This document shows positions 27,742-36,685 of a stretch of DNA of 43,128 nt, piece after piece. The stretch spans positions 1 through 43,128 of the forward strand of contig JAJXXA010000128.1 in NCBI GenBank assembly GCA_021781335.1. The letters run 5' to 3'. The stretch's first letter is position 1. Every line of letters starts with the position of its first letter. The position numbers were made by a program, and so were the translations under genes. The stretch comes from Actinomycetes bacterium (GTDB lineage: Bacteria > Actinomycetota > Acidimicrobiia > Acidimicrobiales > RAAP-2). The notes beneath the pieces are model-generated. The model was given only the letters and a program-made list of their open reading frames with translations. It made no database searches and was not told the DNA's origin.

Positions 27742-27880
27742 CCCCTCCGCTAGCGGTGGTGGGGTAACAAAAGATGTGTTCAGTTGCCGGTTTCGGAACG
27801 CTGAACCAACAAGTCGAGCGCTCCGTTCGGGTTTTATGGCCCGGCGGAGCGTCTGTGTGTCGGACGAACCGATGCACAGA
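27742..27880 (+). ncRNA. Structured leader of rplC, four hairpins, candidate r-protein control element
   Basis: The 160-base 5' UTR of rplC folds into successive hairpins: CCCC..GGGG around CCGC-TA-GCGG (27742-27764); GTTCAG/CTGAAC enclosing CCG/CGG (27778-27806); CGCTCCG/CGGAGCG enclosing CGGG/CCCG (27819-27851); and an 11-bp stem CTGTGTGTCGG/CCGATGCACAG with loop ACGAA (27853-27879), ending 22 bases before the start codon. By analogy with the E. coli S10 leader, which L4 binds, it may be an L4 or L3 target. I do not recognise a named RNA family. Confidence 0.5.
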
Positions 27881-27901
27881 TATCAGTAGAGAGAGGCAAA
27901 C

Positions 27902-28561
27902 GTGGCGACCAAAGCGATCGTCGGCGAGAAGGTGGGCATGACCCAAGTCTGGGACGACCAGAACCGGGCCATCCCGGTGACTGTTGTCCGAGTCAGCCCA
28001 GCTCGCGTCGTCCAGGTAAAGACCCCTGAGAAGGAGGGCTACAGCGCCCTTCAGGTCACGTGGGGGACCCGTCGTACGTCAACGATGACCAAGCCCGAGC
28101 TCGGTCACTACGACAAGGCGGGCGTCACCCCGGGTAAGAAGCTCGTCGAGTTGCGACTCGACGACGTGTCGGGGTACTCCGTAGGCCAGGAGATCCTGGT
28201 CGACGTGCTCGAAAAGGGCGAGATGATCGACGCCACGGCCGTGAGCAAGGGCAAGGGCTTCGCCGGTGGCATGAAGCGCCACAACTTCTCTGGTCAGGGC
28301 GCCGCCCACGGTAACCACAAGCACCACCGTGCACCTGGTTCCATTGGCGCGTGCGCGACCCCCGGCCGCGTGTTCAAGGGCACCAAGATGGCGGGCCGCT
28401 ACGGCGGTGGCCAGGTGACAACGACCAACCTCGAAGTGATCGGCGTCGACGCCGAGCGCAACCTCGTCCTCGTGAAGGGTGCCGTTCCGGGCCCGCGCGG
28501 CGGTGTGGTGGTGCTGCGCACGTCGGTGAAGAACCCCATGAAGGCCGGAGGTAAGCGATGA
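27902..28561 (+). CDS. rplC: 50S ribosomal protein L3
   Basis: L3 is an early assembly protein reaching the peptidyl-transferase centre. 219 residues; the GTG start has AGAGAGAGG upstream. GEKVGMTQVWDDQNRAIPVT opens the protein, and the loop near the catalytic centre is GNHKHHRAPGSIGACATPGR. It is the first gene of the unit here, since rpsJ is separated by a hairpin, promoter and leader. Its end overlaps rplD by four bases. Confidence 0.98.
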   Translation: MATKAIVGEKVGMTQVWDDQNRAIPVTVVRVSPARVVQVKTPEKEGYSALQVTWGTRRTSTMTKPELGHYDKAGVTPGKKLVELRLDDVSGYSVGQEILVDVLEKGEMIDATAVSKGKGFAGGMKRHNFSGQGAAHGNHKHHRAPGSIGACATPGRVFKGTKMAGRYGGGQVTTTNLEVIGVDAERNLVLVKGAVPGPRGGVVVLRTSVKNPMKAGGKR

Positions 28562-29238
28562 GCGACGTCTTCACGCTGCGTGGTCCCATCAAAAAGGACC
28601 GTCCCGCACCCGCCACTCGATCGGTGACCCGTCGAAGCCTCACGGGTAGTGACCTCGGATCGGTGGCCCTCGAGCCGACGATCTTCGGCATCGAGCCCAA
28701 CATGGCCGTGATGCACCAGGTCGTCAAGGCCCAGCTCGCCGCCAAGCGATCTGGAACCCAGTCGACCAAGACCCGCAAAGAAGTGAGCGGTGGTGGCAAG
28801 AAGCCGTTCAACCAGAAGGGCACCGGTGGCGCGCGTCAGGGAACGATCCGTGCGCCGCACTACCCCGGTGGTGGCATCGCGCTAGGCCCCAAGCCTCGTA
28901 AGTACGACCAGAAGACCCCGAAGAAGATGATTCGTCTGGCGCTCTACTCGGCGTTGTCGGACCGTGCGCAACTCGAGCGCGTGGCGCTCATCGACAGCTT
29001 CGCCGCCTGGAGCGAGCCCAAGACCAAAGAGGCCCTGTCGGCGCTCAGCGTGCTCGGACTCGAGGGCAAGATCCTCGTCGTGTTGAGCCGCGAGGACGTT
29101 ACCGCGTACCGCTCGTTCCACAATCTGGCCAATGTGAAGACCATCGACGCGGGCGAGATCAACGCCTATGACGTCTTGGACTCGGACTGGGTCCTCTTCA
29201 CCGACGCCACGTTGCCAGTCGTGAAGGAGATCAACTAA
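28558..29238 (+). CDS. rplD: 50S ribosomal protein L4
   Basis: L4 lines the exit tunnel and, in E. coli, represses the S10 operon. 226 residues. The core begins at about residue 36 (ALEPTIFGIEPNMAVMHQVV), and the tunnel loop is STKTRKEVSGGGKKPFNQKG. The N-terminal stretch before the core (about 30 basic residues) is longer than usual. ATGA overlap with rplC fixes the start. The rplW start codon overlaps its last base. Confidence 0.98.
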   Translation: MSDVFTLRGPIKKDRPAPATRSVTRRSLTGSDLGSVALEPTIFGIEPNMAVMHQVVKAQLAAKRSGTQSTKTRKEVSGGGKKPFNQKGTGGARQGTIRAPHYPGGGIALGPKPRKYDQKTPKKMIRLALYSALSDRAQLERVALIDSFAAWSEPKTKEALSALSVLGLEGKILVVLSREDVTAYRSFHNLANVKTIDAGEINAYDVLDSDWVLFTDATLPVVKEIN

Positions 29239-29528
29239 TGCGCGATGCAATGAGCGTGCTCATCCGTCCGGTCGTGTCCGAGAAGACCTACGGTCTCATG
29301 GACAACCACACCTACGTGTTCATCGTTGACCCCAAGGCCACCAAGATCGACGTGCGTAACGCCGTCGAGCAGGCCTTCAACGTCAAGGTGACCAACGTCA
29401 ACACTCTCAACCGCAAGGGTAAGACGACGCGCAACCGTCGCACCGGTGTTGTCGGCTCACGCCCCAGCACGAAGCGGGCCATCGTCACCTTGAAGCAGGG
29501 TGACTCGATCAATCTCTTCGAGAACTAA
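29238..29528 (+). CDS. rplW: 50S ribosomal protein L23
   Basis: L23 sits at the tunnel exit and docks trigger factor and SRP. 96 residues with [37 protein letters not shown] and the C-terminal [14 protein letters not shown]. The start at 29238 overlaps the rplD stop by one base (TAATG); an in-frame ATG at 29250 is possible but the coupled start is favoured. Confidence 0.97.
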   Translation: MRDAMSVLIRPVVSEKTYGLMDNHTYVFIVDPKATKIDVRNAVEQAFNVKVTNVNTLNRKGKTTRNRRTGVVGSRPSTKRAIVTLKQGDSINLFEN

Positions 29529-29536
29529 GGACTGAC

Positions 29537-30370
29537 ATGGCACTGCGTCACCGCAAACCAACCAGCCCCGGTCGCCGCTTCCAGACGGTCTCGGACTTTG
29601 CCGAGATCACGAAGTCGACGCCGGAGAAGTCACTGCTCGCGCCAAAACCCAAGACGGGTGGACGCAACAGCTACGGCCGCAAGACCTCGCGTCACCGCGG
29701 TGGTGGTCACAAGCAGCAGTACCGCATCATCGACTTCAAGCGCAACAAGGACGCCATCCCCGCGAAGGTCGCCGCGATTGAATACGACCCGAACCGTACG
29801 TGTCGCATCGCATTGCTGCACTACGCCGACGGTGAGAAGCGCTACATCCTCGCGCCCAACGGCCTGAAGGTCGGCGACGTGGTCGAGTCCGGCCCCAAGG
29901 CCGACATCCGCATGGGCAACTGCTTGCCAATGCGCTTCATCCCAACCGGTGCGACCGTGCACAACGTCGAGCTTCGCCCCGGTGGCGGTGGCAAGATGGC
30001 CCGCAGCGCCGGCATGAGCGTGCAGCTCGTGGCCAAAGACGGTGGCTTCGCCACCCTTCGACTGCCGTCGACTGAAATGCGTCGCGTGCCGATTGACTGT
30101 CGTGCGACGCTCGGCGTCGTTGGCAACTCCGAGCACGAACTCATCAAGATCGGTAAGGCCGGCCGCAACCGCTGGAAGGGCATCCGCCCCCAGACGCGTG
30201 GTGTCGCCATGAACCCGGTCGACCACCCACTCGGTGGTGGTGAAGGTAAGACGTCCGGTGGACGCCACCCCGTATCACCGTGGGGTCAGCCAGAGGGTCG
30301 TACGCGTTTGCCAAAGGCATCAGACGCGCTCATTATTCGTCGTCGCCGTGGACGCGGCTCGCGGAGGTAG
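29537..30370 (+). CDS. rplB: 50S ribosomal protein L2
   Basis: L2 is a primary 23S binder near the peptidyl-transferase centre and needed for subunit association. 277 residues, full length. [20 protein letters not shown], the central [17 protein letters not shown], and the C-terminal [17 protein letters not shown], with the conserved histidine of that loop, are all intact. AGGACTGAC is a weak Shine-Dalgarno; the gene lies eight bases after rplW. Confidence 0.98.
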   Translation: MALRHRKPTSPGRRFQTVSDFAEITKSTPEKSLLAPKPKTGGRNSYGRKTSRHRGGGHKQQYRIIDFKRNKDAIPAKVAAIEYDPNRTCRIALLHYADGEKRYILAPNGLKVGDVVESGPKADIRMGNCLPMRFIPTGATVHNVELRPGGGGKMARSAGMSVQLVAKDGGFATLRLPSTEMRRVPIDCRATLGVVGNSEHELIKIGKAGRNRWKGIRPQTRGVAMNPVDHPLGGGEGKTSGGRHPVSPWGQPEGRTRLPKASDALIIRRRRGRGSRR

Positions 30371-30377
30371 GTAGACA

Positions 30378-30656
30378 ATGTCACGTAGCTTAAAAAAGGG
30401 TCCCTTCATCGATGCCCACCTTTTGAAGAAGGTGGACGCGATGAACGCCGCGAACGAGAAGAAGGTCATCAAGACCTGGAGTCGTCGTTCGACCGTAATC
30501 CCCGACATGGTCGGACACACCTTCGCGGTGCACGACGGACGCCGTCACGTGCCCGTGTTTGTCAACGAGTCAATGGTTGGCCACAAGCTCGGAGAGTTCG
30601 CGCCGACGCGCACCTTCAAGTTCCACGCCGGCCAGGAAAAGACAGGTAGGCGCTAA
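30378..30656 (+). CDS. rpsS: 30S ribosomal protein S19
   Basis: S19 is a 30S head protein contacting the A-site finger and S13. 92 residues, standard length: [39 protein letters not shown] and [14 protein letters not shown] are diagnostic. It follows rplB by seven bases, and its last base is the first base of the rplV start. Confidence 0.98.
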   Translation: MSRSLKKGPFIDAHLLKKVDAMNAANEKKVIKTWSRRSTVIPDMVGHTFAVHDGRRHVPVFVNESMVGHKLGEFAPTRTFKFHAGQEKTGRR

Positions 30657-31315
30657 TGACCGGTCCCAAGACCAACGAACGTCCAGGTACGCGCGCCACG
30701 TTGCGCGGCTACCACATGTCAGCGAGCAAGGCCCGCGTCGTGTTGAACCTCATCCGCAACGAGGATGTCAACACCGCGCGTGAGATCCTCGCGGGCACGA
30801 CCCGTGAGGCCGCCGACGTGATCGGCAAGGTCCTGGCTTCGGCCGTGGCCAACGCCGTGAACAACGACTCAATGAACGCCGACGAGCTCTACGTGTCGGC
30901 CGCGTTCGCTGACGAGGGCATCACCATGAAGCGCTTCACGCCACGCGCACGTGGCCGTGCCGGCAAGATCCGAAAGCGCGCCTGTCACATCACCGTGATC
31001 GTCTCGCGCCTCGACGAGGACCGTCTCGAGGTCCTTCGCGCCGCGCGCTCGGCCCAGGCCGCCGCGTCGCGTACGCGTCGTGTCGCGTCGTCGCGTCGCC
31101 GTGCGGACCAGACCGCGAGCTTGAACAAGCGCGAGACCGCCGCTGCGGTCGCCGCCGAAGAACTAGAGAACCAGGTAGAGAACGAAGCAGTCGAGACCGA
31201 CGTCGCTACGAACGATGTGACGGCCGAGGTGGACACCGCGGTTGAAGAGACGGTTGTTGAAGAGACCTCAACCGACGAGACGGTGTCAGAGAACGCCACT
31301 GAGGAGCAGAACTAA
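30656..31315 (+). CDS. rplV: 50S ribosomal protein L22 with long charged tail
   Basis: L22 lines the exit tunnel. The core (about residues 10-118) has [19 protein letters not shown] and the tunnel hairpin [20 protein letters not shown]. About 100 extra residues follow: first a basic Arg/Ser/Ala segment (about 128-155), then an acidic Glu/Thr/Val segment (about 165-219). Usual length is 110-150. The tail overlaps no other domain I recognise and should extend from the ribosome surface. It is coupled to rpsS (TAATG) and rpsC (TAATG). Confidence 0.96.
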   Translation: MTGPKTNERPGTRATLRGYHMSASKARVVLNLIRNEDVNTAREILAGTTREAADVIGKVLASAVANAVNNDSMNADELYVSAAFADEGITMKRFTPRARGRAGKIRKRACHITVIVSRLDEDRLEVLRAARSAQAAASRTRRVASSRRRADQTASLNKRETAAAVAAEELENQVENEAVETDVATNDVTAEVDTAVEETVVEETSTDETVSENATEEQN

Positions 31316-32235
31316 TGGGTCAGAAGGTAAACCCCTACGGTTTCCGCCTCGGCATCACGACGGACTGGAAGTCGCGCTGGTTCAAGGAGCGCGGCTACAA
31401 GGACCTCGTCATCGAGGACTGGAAGATTCGCGACTACCTGACCAAGCAGCTCGAGAGCGCTGCGGTCAGCCGCATCGAGATCGAGCGCAACTCGGACCGC
31501 ATCCGCGTTGACATCCACACCGCACGACCCGGCATCGTCATTGGTCGTCGCGGCGCGGAGGCCGAGCGTCTGAAGAAGGACCTCGAGAAGATCACCGGCC
31601 AGAAGAACAAGATCTCGCTCAACATCCAAGAGATCAAGCAACCCGAGCTCGACGCGGCGCTCATCGCCCAGGGGATCTGTGACCAGTTGCTTCGTCGTGT
31701 GGCGTTTCGTCGCGCGATGAAGCGTGGCATCCAGACCGTCCAGAAGGCCGGTGCCATGGGTGTGAAGATCCAGGCTTCGGGCCGTCTCGGTGGCGCGGAA
31801 ATGTCGCGACGCGAGTCGTACCGCGAGGGCCGTGTGCCGCTGCACACGCTTCGCGCCGACATCGACTACGGCTTTCGCGAGGCTCGCACCTCGACGGGCC
31901 GCATCGGCGTCAAGGTGTGGATCTACAAGGGTGACATCCTGCCCTACCAATTGACCAACGACGAGAAGATCGTCCGTGAGGCCGCGATGGCCGCCGGTGA
32001 CGTCGTGCCGGTCGGCGCCGCACCCGCAGTACCCAAGGGTGTCGTTCGCGCCGGCGGTGGACGCCGCCGCGTCGAAGAGGCAGTCGTCGAAGAGGTCGTC
32101 GCCGACGTGAAGCCCGTTGAGTTGTTGGCGGCCAACGACGAGGTCGAGCGCCGTTTGAGTGTCGAAGAGGAGATCGAGCGCCGCACGGCCCAAGATCACA
32201 CCGACACCCCGCACTTTCGAAAGGACGCTGAGTAA
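31315..32235 (+). CDS. rpsC: 30S ribosomal protein S3 with C-terminal extension
   Basis: S3 lies at the mRNA entry tunnel and contributes to mRNA unwinding. The KH domain is marked by [20 protein letters not shown], and the C-terminal core ends at about residue 208 ([13 protein letters not shown]). About 95 further residues, rich in Val, Glu, Ala and Arg, bring the protein to 306, compared with 210-275 in most bacteria. It begins one base inside rplV and rplP follows after two bases. Confidence 0.97.
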   Translation: MGQKVNPYGFRLGITTDWKSRWFKERGYKDLVIEDWKIRDYLTKQLESAAVSRIEIERNSDRIRVDIHTARPGIVIGRRGAEAERLKKDLEKITGQKNKISLNIQEIKQPELDAALIAQGICDQLLRRVAFRRAMKRGIQTVQKAGAMGVKIQASGRLGGAEMSRRESYREGRVPLHTLRADIDYGFREARTSTGRIGVKVWIYKGDILPYQLTNDEKIVREAAMAAGDVVPVGAAPAVPKGVVRAGGGRRRVEEAVVEEVVADVKPVELLAANDEVERRLSVEEEIERRTAQDHTDTPHFRKDAE

Positions 32236-32237
32236 TC

Positions 32238-32675
32238 ATGTTGATGCCCCGCAAGGTAAAGCACCGCAAGCAACACCGCGGCCGTATGACCGGCATGGCC
32301 AAGGGCGGCGTCGAGTTGGCCTTTGGTGACTTCGGGATCCAGGCACTCGAGAACGGGTGGATCACCGCCCGCCAGATCGAAGCCGCACGTATTGCCATGA
32401 CCCGTCACGTGAAGCGTGGTGGCAAGGTATGGATCCGCGTGTTCCCGGACAAGCCCGTCACCCAAAAGCCCGCAGAGACCCGCATGGGGTCCGGCAAGGG
32501 CAACCCCGAGTTCTGGGTTGCCGTCGTGAAGCCGGGCCGCATCATGTTCGAACTAGGTGGTGTCGACGAGTCCCTCGCGCGCGCCGCGATGGAACGCGCG
32601 ATTCAAAAGCTGCCGATCAAGGCGAAGTTCGTGGTCCGCCCCGGCACCCACGGCACCCCGGAGGTGAGCATCTAA
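32238..32675 (+). CDS. rplP: 50S ribosomal protein L16
   Basis: L16 organises the A-site side of the 50S subunit. 145 residues; [19 protein letters not shown] at the start, and the loop [20 protein letters not shown] with the Arg residue that is hydroxylated in E. coli (the Arg81 region) followed by [18 protein letters not shown]. The start at 32238 matches the family start MLxPRRVKHRKQ. Its last base overlaps the rpmC start. Confidence 0.98.
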   Translation: MLMPRKVKHRKQHRGRMTGMAKGGVELAFGDFGIQALENGWITARQIEAARIAMTRHVKRGGKVWIRVFPDKPVTQKPAETRMGSGKGNPEFWVAVVKPGRIMFELGGVDESLARAAMERAIQKLPIKAKFVVRPGTHGTPEVSI

Positions 32676-32908
32676 TGGCGACGACCAGAGAACGCATCGC
32701 GGAGTTTCGACTCTTGGGCGACAACGAATTGGTGGAGCGACTCGGCGAAGCCCGTCGTGAACTGTTCAACCTGCGCTTTCAGCTGGCGACCGGCCAGCTC
32801 GACAACTCGGCACGACTGGGTGAAGTACGTCGCGACATCGCACGTCTCGCCACGTTCGTGCGCGAGCGAGAGATTTTGGCCGCTGAGGCCGTTGGAGAAG
32901 GTGAGTAG
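32675..32908 (+). CDS. rpmC: 50S ribosomal protein L29
   Basis: L29 lies beside L23 at the tunnel exit. 77 residues in two helices: [20 protein letters not shown] and [20 protein letters not shown], then [16 protein letters not shown] 32675 overlaps the rplP stop (TAATG); the same frame is open upstream but that part is a shadow of rplP. A short acidic tail ends the protein. Confidence 0.97.
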   Translation: MATTRERIAEFRLLGDNELVERLGEARRELFNLRFQLATGQLDNSARLGEVRRDIARLATFVREREILAAEAVGEGE

Positions 32909-32910
32909 TC

Positions 32911-33189
32911 ATGACTGACTCGACGAACGATACGACCCGCGAGAACCCTCGCAAGGTCCGTGAAGGCATTGTGGTCTCGGACAAGATGGCCTCGACGTTG
33001 GTGGTTGCGGTGAACGAGCGGGTGAGTCACCCCCGTTACGGCAAGACCGTCCAGCGTACGAAGAAGCTCTACGTCCACGATGAGAAGAACGAAGCCAAGA
33101 TCGGCGACCGCGTGCGCGTCCAGGAGACCCGTCCCCTGTCCAAGCTCAAGCGCTGGCGCCTGACTGAGATTGTGGAGCGTGCTCGATGA
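32911..33189 (+). CDS. rpsQ: 30S ribosomal protein S17
   Basis: S17 is an early 16S-binding protein. 92 residues: a variable N-terminus (about 1-15), then [39 protein letters not shown] and [17 protein letters not shown]. It lies two bases after rpmC, and its end overlaps rplN by four bases (ATGA). Confidence 0.98.
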   Translation: MTDSTNDTTRENPRKVREGIVVSDKMASTLVVAVNERVSHPRYGKTVQRTKKLYVHDEKNEAKIGDRVRVQETRPLSKLKRWRLTEIVERAR

Positions 33190-33554
33190 TTCAACAAGAG
33201 TCCCGCCTCAAGGTCGCCGACAACAGCGGCGCGAAAGAAGTGCTGTGCATCCGAGTCCTCGGAGGCTCACGCCGTCGCTACGCGTCGATCGGTGACGTCT
33301 TCATCGCCACGGTGAAAGACGCCATTCCCGGTGCCGCAGTGAAGAAGGGTGACGTGGTTCGCTGCGTCGTCGTTCGCACCGCCAAAGAGAAGCGTCGTCC
33401 TGACGGCTCCTACATCAAGTTCGATGAGAACGCCGCGGTGTTGATCAACGATCAACTGCAACCTCGCGGTACGCGAATCTTCGGCCCCGTCGGCCGCGAG
33501 CTTCGCGACAAGAAGTTCATGCGCATTATTTCCCTGGCGCCGGAGGTGCTGTAA
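33186..33554 (+). CDS. rplN: 50S ribosomal protein L14
   Basis: L14 forms an intersubunit bridge and binds RsfS. 122 residues, exactly the standard length: [20 protein letters not shown], the central [19 protein letters not shown] and C-terminal [20 protein letters not shown]. In many bacteria this begins the spc operon, but here the ATGA overlap with rpsQ shows that the S10 and spc units are fused. Confidence 0.98.
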   Translation: MIQQESRLKVADNSGAKEVLCIRVLGGSRRRYASIGDVFIATVKDAIPGAAVKKGDVVRCVVVRTAKEKRRPDGSYIKFDENAAVLINDQLQPRGTRIFGPVGRELRDKKFMRIISLAPEVL

Positions 33555-33859
33555 TGAAGATTCGTAAGGGTGATGACGTCTTGGTGCTCGCGGGCAAGTT
33601 CCGCGGTGAGCGTGCCAAGGTCGAAGAAGCACTACCCCAGAGCAACAAGGTGATCTTGGAGGCCCTCAACGTCGCCAAGCGTCACACCAAGCAGACCGGC
33701 ACCATGATGCAAGCCGGCATCATCGACAAGGTGATGCCACTGCACGTGTCGAACGTCGCGCTCTGGTGCGACGGTCACAAGGGCCCGGCGAAGGCTGGCT
33801 ACAAGGTCGCAGACGGTGTCAAGACGCGCGTCTGCCGTAAGTGTGGAGAGGCGCTATGA
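33554..33859 (+). CDS. rplX: 50S ribosomal protein L24
   Basis: L24 is an assembly initiator. 101 residues with a KOW motif at the N-terminus ([20 protein letters not shown]) and the later segment [12 protein letters not shown]; two cysteines close the protein in CRKCGEAL, giving a short zinc-ribbon-like C-terminus. It begins one base inside rplN and overlaps rplE by four bases. Confidence 0.97.
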   Translation: MKIRKGDDVLVLAGKFRGERAKVEEALPQSNKVILEALNVAKRHTKQTGTMMQAGIIDKVMPLHVSNVALWCDGHKGPAKAGYKVADGVKTRVCRKCGEAL

Positions 33860-34419
33860 GTACCACGACTCGTCCTCGTTTGAAGGTTCGCTACGACCAA
33901 GAGATCCGTCTGGCTCTCAAGGAAGAGCTCGGCCTCGCGAACATCATGCAGGTTCCTCGTCTCACGAAGATCGTGTTGAACTCGGGCGTCGGGCGCGCCA
34001 CCCAGCAGGCCTCCCTGCTCGAGGGTGCCCAGCGTGACCTCGAGCTCATCACCGGTCAAAAGCCGGTCGTGACGCGTGCGAAGAAGTCCATTGCGAGCTT
34101 CAAGCTTCGTGAAGAGCAGCCCATCGGCACCAAGGTGACCCTTCGTGGTGACCGCGCCTGGGAGTTCTTTGACCGCTTGTTGAGCCTCGCTATCCCTCGT
34201 ATCCGCGACTTTCGAGGATTGTCGGCCAAGTCCTTTGACGGACACGGTAACTACACCTTTGGTGTCAACGACCAGTTGATCTTCCCCGAGATCGACTACG
34301 ACAAGATTGACGCGCCGCGTGGCTTTGACATCACGATCGTCACTACGGCCGAGACCGATGAGCAGGGACGCGCATTCCTGCGCGCCTACGGCTTCCCCTT
34401 CAAGCAGGAGAATCGATAG
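33856..34419 (+). CDS. rplE: 50S ribosomal protein L5
   Basis: L5 binds 5S rRNA and contacts P-site tRNA. 187 residues: [20 protein letters not shown], then [20 protein letters not shown] and the C-terminal [20 protein letters not shown]. The ATG at 33856 forms an ATGA overlap with rplX and has GGAGAGG upstream; an ATG five codons earlier is possible but lies inside rplX. Confidence 0.98.
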   Translation: MSTTTRPRLKVRYDQEIRLALKEELGLANIMQVPRLTKIVLNSGVGRATQQASLLEGAQRDLELITGQKPVVTRAKKSIASFKLREEQPIGTKVTLRGDRAWEFFDRLLSLAIPRIRDFRGLSAKSFDGHGNYTFGVNDQLIFPEIDYDKIDAPRGFDITIVTTAETDEQGRAFLRAYGFPFKQENR

Positions 34420-34421
34420 TC

Positions 34422-34607
34422 ATGGCGAAGAAATCTCTTCGAATCAAGCAGCAAAAGACCCCCAAGTTCTCGACGCGTGCGTACACCCGCTGCGAGCGCT
34501 GTGGTCGACCCCGTTCGGTGTATCGCAAGTTCGGCCTGTGCCGGATCTGCTTGCGCCAGATGGTGCACGCCGGCGAGGTGCCGGGCGTGACGAAGGCAAG
34601 TTGGTAG
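34422..34607 (+). CDS. rpsZ: 30S ribosomal protein S14, zinc-binding (type Z)
   Basis: The short, zinc form of S14 (61 residues) at the 30S head. Two cysteine pairs are visible: [20 protein letters not shown], the four-Cys site missing from longer zinc-free S14. It lies two bases after rplE and ten before rpsH. Keeping the zinc form in the main operon is typical for Actinobacteria and Firmicutes. Confidence 0.98.
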   Translation: MAKKSLRIKQQKTPKFSTRAYTRCERCGRPRSVYRKFGLCRICLRQMVHAGEVPGVTKASW

Positions 34608-34617
34608 GAGGACAGCT

Positions 34618-35022
34618 ATGACAATGACTGACCCCATCGCCGACATGCTCACGCGTATCCGTAACGCGAACGCCGCCGCATTCGACTCCGTCAAGATGCC
34701 CAGTTCCAAGTTGAAGGAGAACTTGGCCAAGGTCCTCGAGAAGGAGGGCTTCATCGCCGGCTTTCACGTGACCAAGGTCGAGGGCAAGCCCGGCAACCAG
34801 CTCGAGATCGTGCTCAAGTACTCAGAAGACCGCAAGAAGACCATCGTTGGTATCAAGCGCGTCTCCAAGCCAGGTCTACGTATCTACAAGAAGTCCGACC
34901 AGATGCCCAAGGTGCTCGGTGGTGTTGGCGTGGCCGTTGTCTCGACGAGTCACGGCCTCATGACCGACCGCGAAGCGCGAAAGGCCAAGTTGGGCGGCGA
35001 GGTGCTGTGTTATGTCTGGTAA
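34618..35022 (+). CDS. rpsH: 30S ribosomal protein S8
   Basis: S8 binds the central domain of 16S rRNA and in E. coli represses the spc operon at rplE. 134 residues: [40 protein letters not shown] and the C-terminal [29 protein letters not shown] precedes the start; an alternative ATG is two codons further in. Confidence 0.98.
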   Translation: MTMTDPIADMLTRIRNANAAAFDSVKMPSSKLKENLAKVLEKEGFIAGFHVTKVEGKPGNQLEIVLKYSEDRKKTIVGIKRVSKPGLRIYKKSDQMPKVLGGVGVAVVSTSHGLMTDREARKAKLGGEVLCYVW

Positions 35023-35052
35023 CCAGCCCGCGATCGAACAGGAGGTTCGCTG

Positions 35053-35592
35053 ATGTCACGTATTGGTCGTAACCCCATCACGGTGCCCGAAAGCGTCACC
35101 GTCACGGTGGCGAACGGAACGGTGACGGTGAAGGGCCCTAACGGCACCATGGACCGCACCATCCCCGACGGCATCACACTCAGCCAAGAGGGCGACGTCT
35201 TGAGCGTCGAGCGCGTCAGCGACGAGACGGTCTACCGCTCGTTGCACGGTTTGACGCGCACGCTCGTGTCGAACATGGTGACCGGCGTCACCACGGGCTG
35301 GACGAAGGAACTCGAGATCATCGGCGTTGGCTATCGTGCCGCCGCCGCGGGTCCGAACGCTCTCGACCTGGCTCTTGGATTCTCGCACCCCGTCAAGTTC
35401 ACCGCGCCCGAGGGGATCACCTTCGAGGTGCCCGCTCCCACGCGCGTGATCATCAAGGGTGCCGACAAGGAAGTCGTTGGCCAGGTGGCCGCGTCGATCC
35501 GCAAGATTCGTAAGCCCGAGCCCTACAAGGGCAAGGGTGTGCGCTACCTCGGTGAACGAGTTGCGCGCAAGGCAGGAAAGGCTGCGAAGTAA
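35053..35592 (+). CDS. rplF: 50S ribosomal protein L6
   Basis: L6 lies near the factor-binding site. 179 residues in two similar domains: SRIGRNPITVPESVTVTVAN and, near the C-terminus, the signature YKGKGVRYLGERVARKAGKA. The 30-base gap after rpsH holds an AGGAGG Shine-Dalgarno. Its stop overlaps the rplR start by one base. Confidence 0.98.
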   Translation: MSRIGRNPITVPESVTVTVANGTVTVKGPNGTMDRTIPDGITLSQEGDVLSVERVSDETVYRSLHGLTRTLVSNMVTGVTTGWTKELEIIGVGYRAAAAGPNALDLALGFSHPVKFTAPEGITFEVPAPTRVIIKGADKEVVGQVAASIRKIRKPEPYKGKGVRYLGERVARKAGKAAK

Positions 35593-35948
35593 TGGCTCGT
35601 ACAACCCGTGAACTACGTCAGCGTCGTCACCACCGCATCCGCCGCCGCCTTTCGGGCACGGCTGAGCGTCCCCGTGTCGCCGTCAGTCGTACCAACAAGC
35701 ACATCTCGGCACAGATCATCGACGACGTCGCCGGCCGCACGCTGGCCGCCGCGTCATCGGTCGAAGCATCACTGAAGGGCACGAGCGGTGGCAACATCGA
35801 CGGCGCCAAGGCCGTGGCCACGCTGCTCGCCGAGCGCGCCCACGCCGCCAACATCACCACCGTGGTCTTTGACCGCGGTGGCTTTGACTACCACGGTCGC
35901 GTCGCCGCCTTTGCTGAGCAGCTGCGCGCCGCCGGACTGGAGTTCTAA
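35592..35948 (+). CDS. rplR: 50S ribosomal protein L18
   Basis: L18 binds 5S rRNA with L5. 118 residues, usual length. A basic N-terminus ([20 protein letters not shown]) precedes [17 protein letters not shown], and the C-terminus shows [20 protein letters not shown]. Coupled to rplF and rpsE by one-base TAATG overlaps. Confidence 0.98.
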   Translation: MARTTRELRQRRHHRIRRRLSGTAERPRVAVSRTNKHISAQIIDDVAGRTLAAASSVEASLKGTSGGNIDGAKAVATLLAERAHAANITTVVFDRGGFDYHGRVAAFAEQLRAAGLEF

Positions 35949-36499
35949 TGAGTGACCTAGAGCAGTATGAAGAGCGGACCATCAAGGTCAACCGCGTGTC
36001 CAAGGTCGTCAAGGGTGGACGTCGTTTCTCGTTCACCGCGCTGATGGTCATCGGTGACCGCAACGGCAAGGTCGGTCTCGGATACGGCAAGGCCAAAGAG
36101 GCCGGACTCGCCGTGCAAAAGGGCATCGAAGAGGCTCGAAAGAACCTGTTCGATGTGCCGATCGCCGGTACCACCATTGTCTACCCGGTGCTCGGCGCCT
36201 CGGGTGCGGGACGCGTGCTGATGAAGCCCGCGGCGCCCGGTACCGGTGTCATCGCCGGTGGTGCGGCGCGAGCCATCCTTGAGATGGCCGGCGTCAAGGA
36301 CATCATCGCCAAGTCACTCGGCTCCTCGAACGGCATCAACGTCGCACACGCCACGATCGAAGGTCTGAAGCAGTTGCGTCGACCCGAGGAGATTGCGGCG
36401 TCACGCGACAAGACAGCCGACCACGTCATCCCCTCTGGCACCCTTCGCGCGTACCGCGAACGCCAGCGTGAGGGCGACCTGTTCAAGACGGAGGGCTAG
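35948..36499 (+). CDS. rpsE: 30S ribosomal protein S5
   Basis: S5 works with S3 and S4 at the mRNA entrance and affects accuracy. 183 residues: the dsRNA-binding-like N-terminal domain has [20 protein letters not shown] and [20 protein letters not shown], and the C-terminal domain [20 protein letters not shown] and [19 protein letters not shown]. It begins one base inside rplR and ends three bases before rpmD. Confidence 0.98.
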   Translation: MSDLEQYEERTIKVNRVSKVVKGGRRFSFTALMVIGDRNGKVGLGYGKAKEAGLAVQKGIEEARKNLFDVPIAGTTIVYPVLGASGAGRVLMKPAAPGTGVIAGGAARAILEMAGVKDIIAKSLGSSNGINVAHATIEGLKQLRRPEEIAASRDKTADHVIPSGTLRAYRERQREGDLFKTEG

Positions 36500-36502
36500 T
36501 CC

Positions 36503-36685
36503 ATGGCTCAATTGAAAGTTACCCAAATTCGCTCGTCGATCGCGACCAAGCCCAAGCACCGCGGGACCCTTCGCGCGCTCGGCCTTCGTGGCATCGGACA
36601 GACAAACGTGTTGCCCGACCGACCCGAGATCCACGGGATGATCGCTCGCGTGCCGCACCTGATCAAAGTAGAAGAGGTCAACTGA
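36503..36685 (+). CDS. rpmD: 50S ribosomal protein L30
   Basis: 60 residues, the usual short bacterial L30. LKVTQIRSSIATKPKHRGTL and LGLRGIGQTNVLPDRPEIHG are diagnostic. Its last base is the first of the rplO start (TGATG), so expression of the two is coupled. Confidence 0.97.
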   Translation: MAQLKVTQIRSSIATKPKHRGTLRALGLRGIGQTNVLPDRPEIHGMIARVPHLIKVEEVN

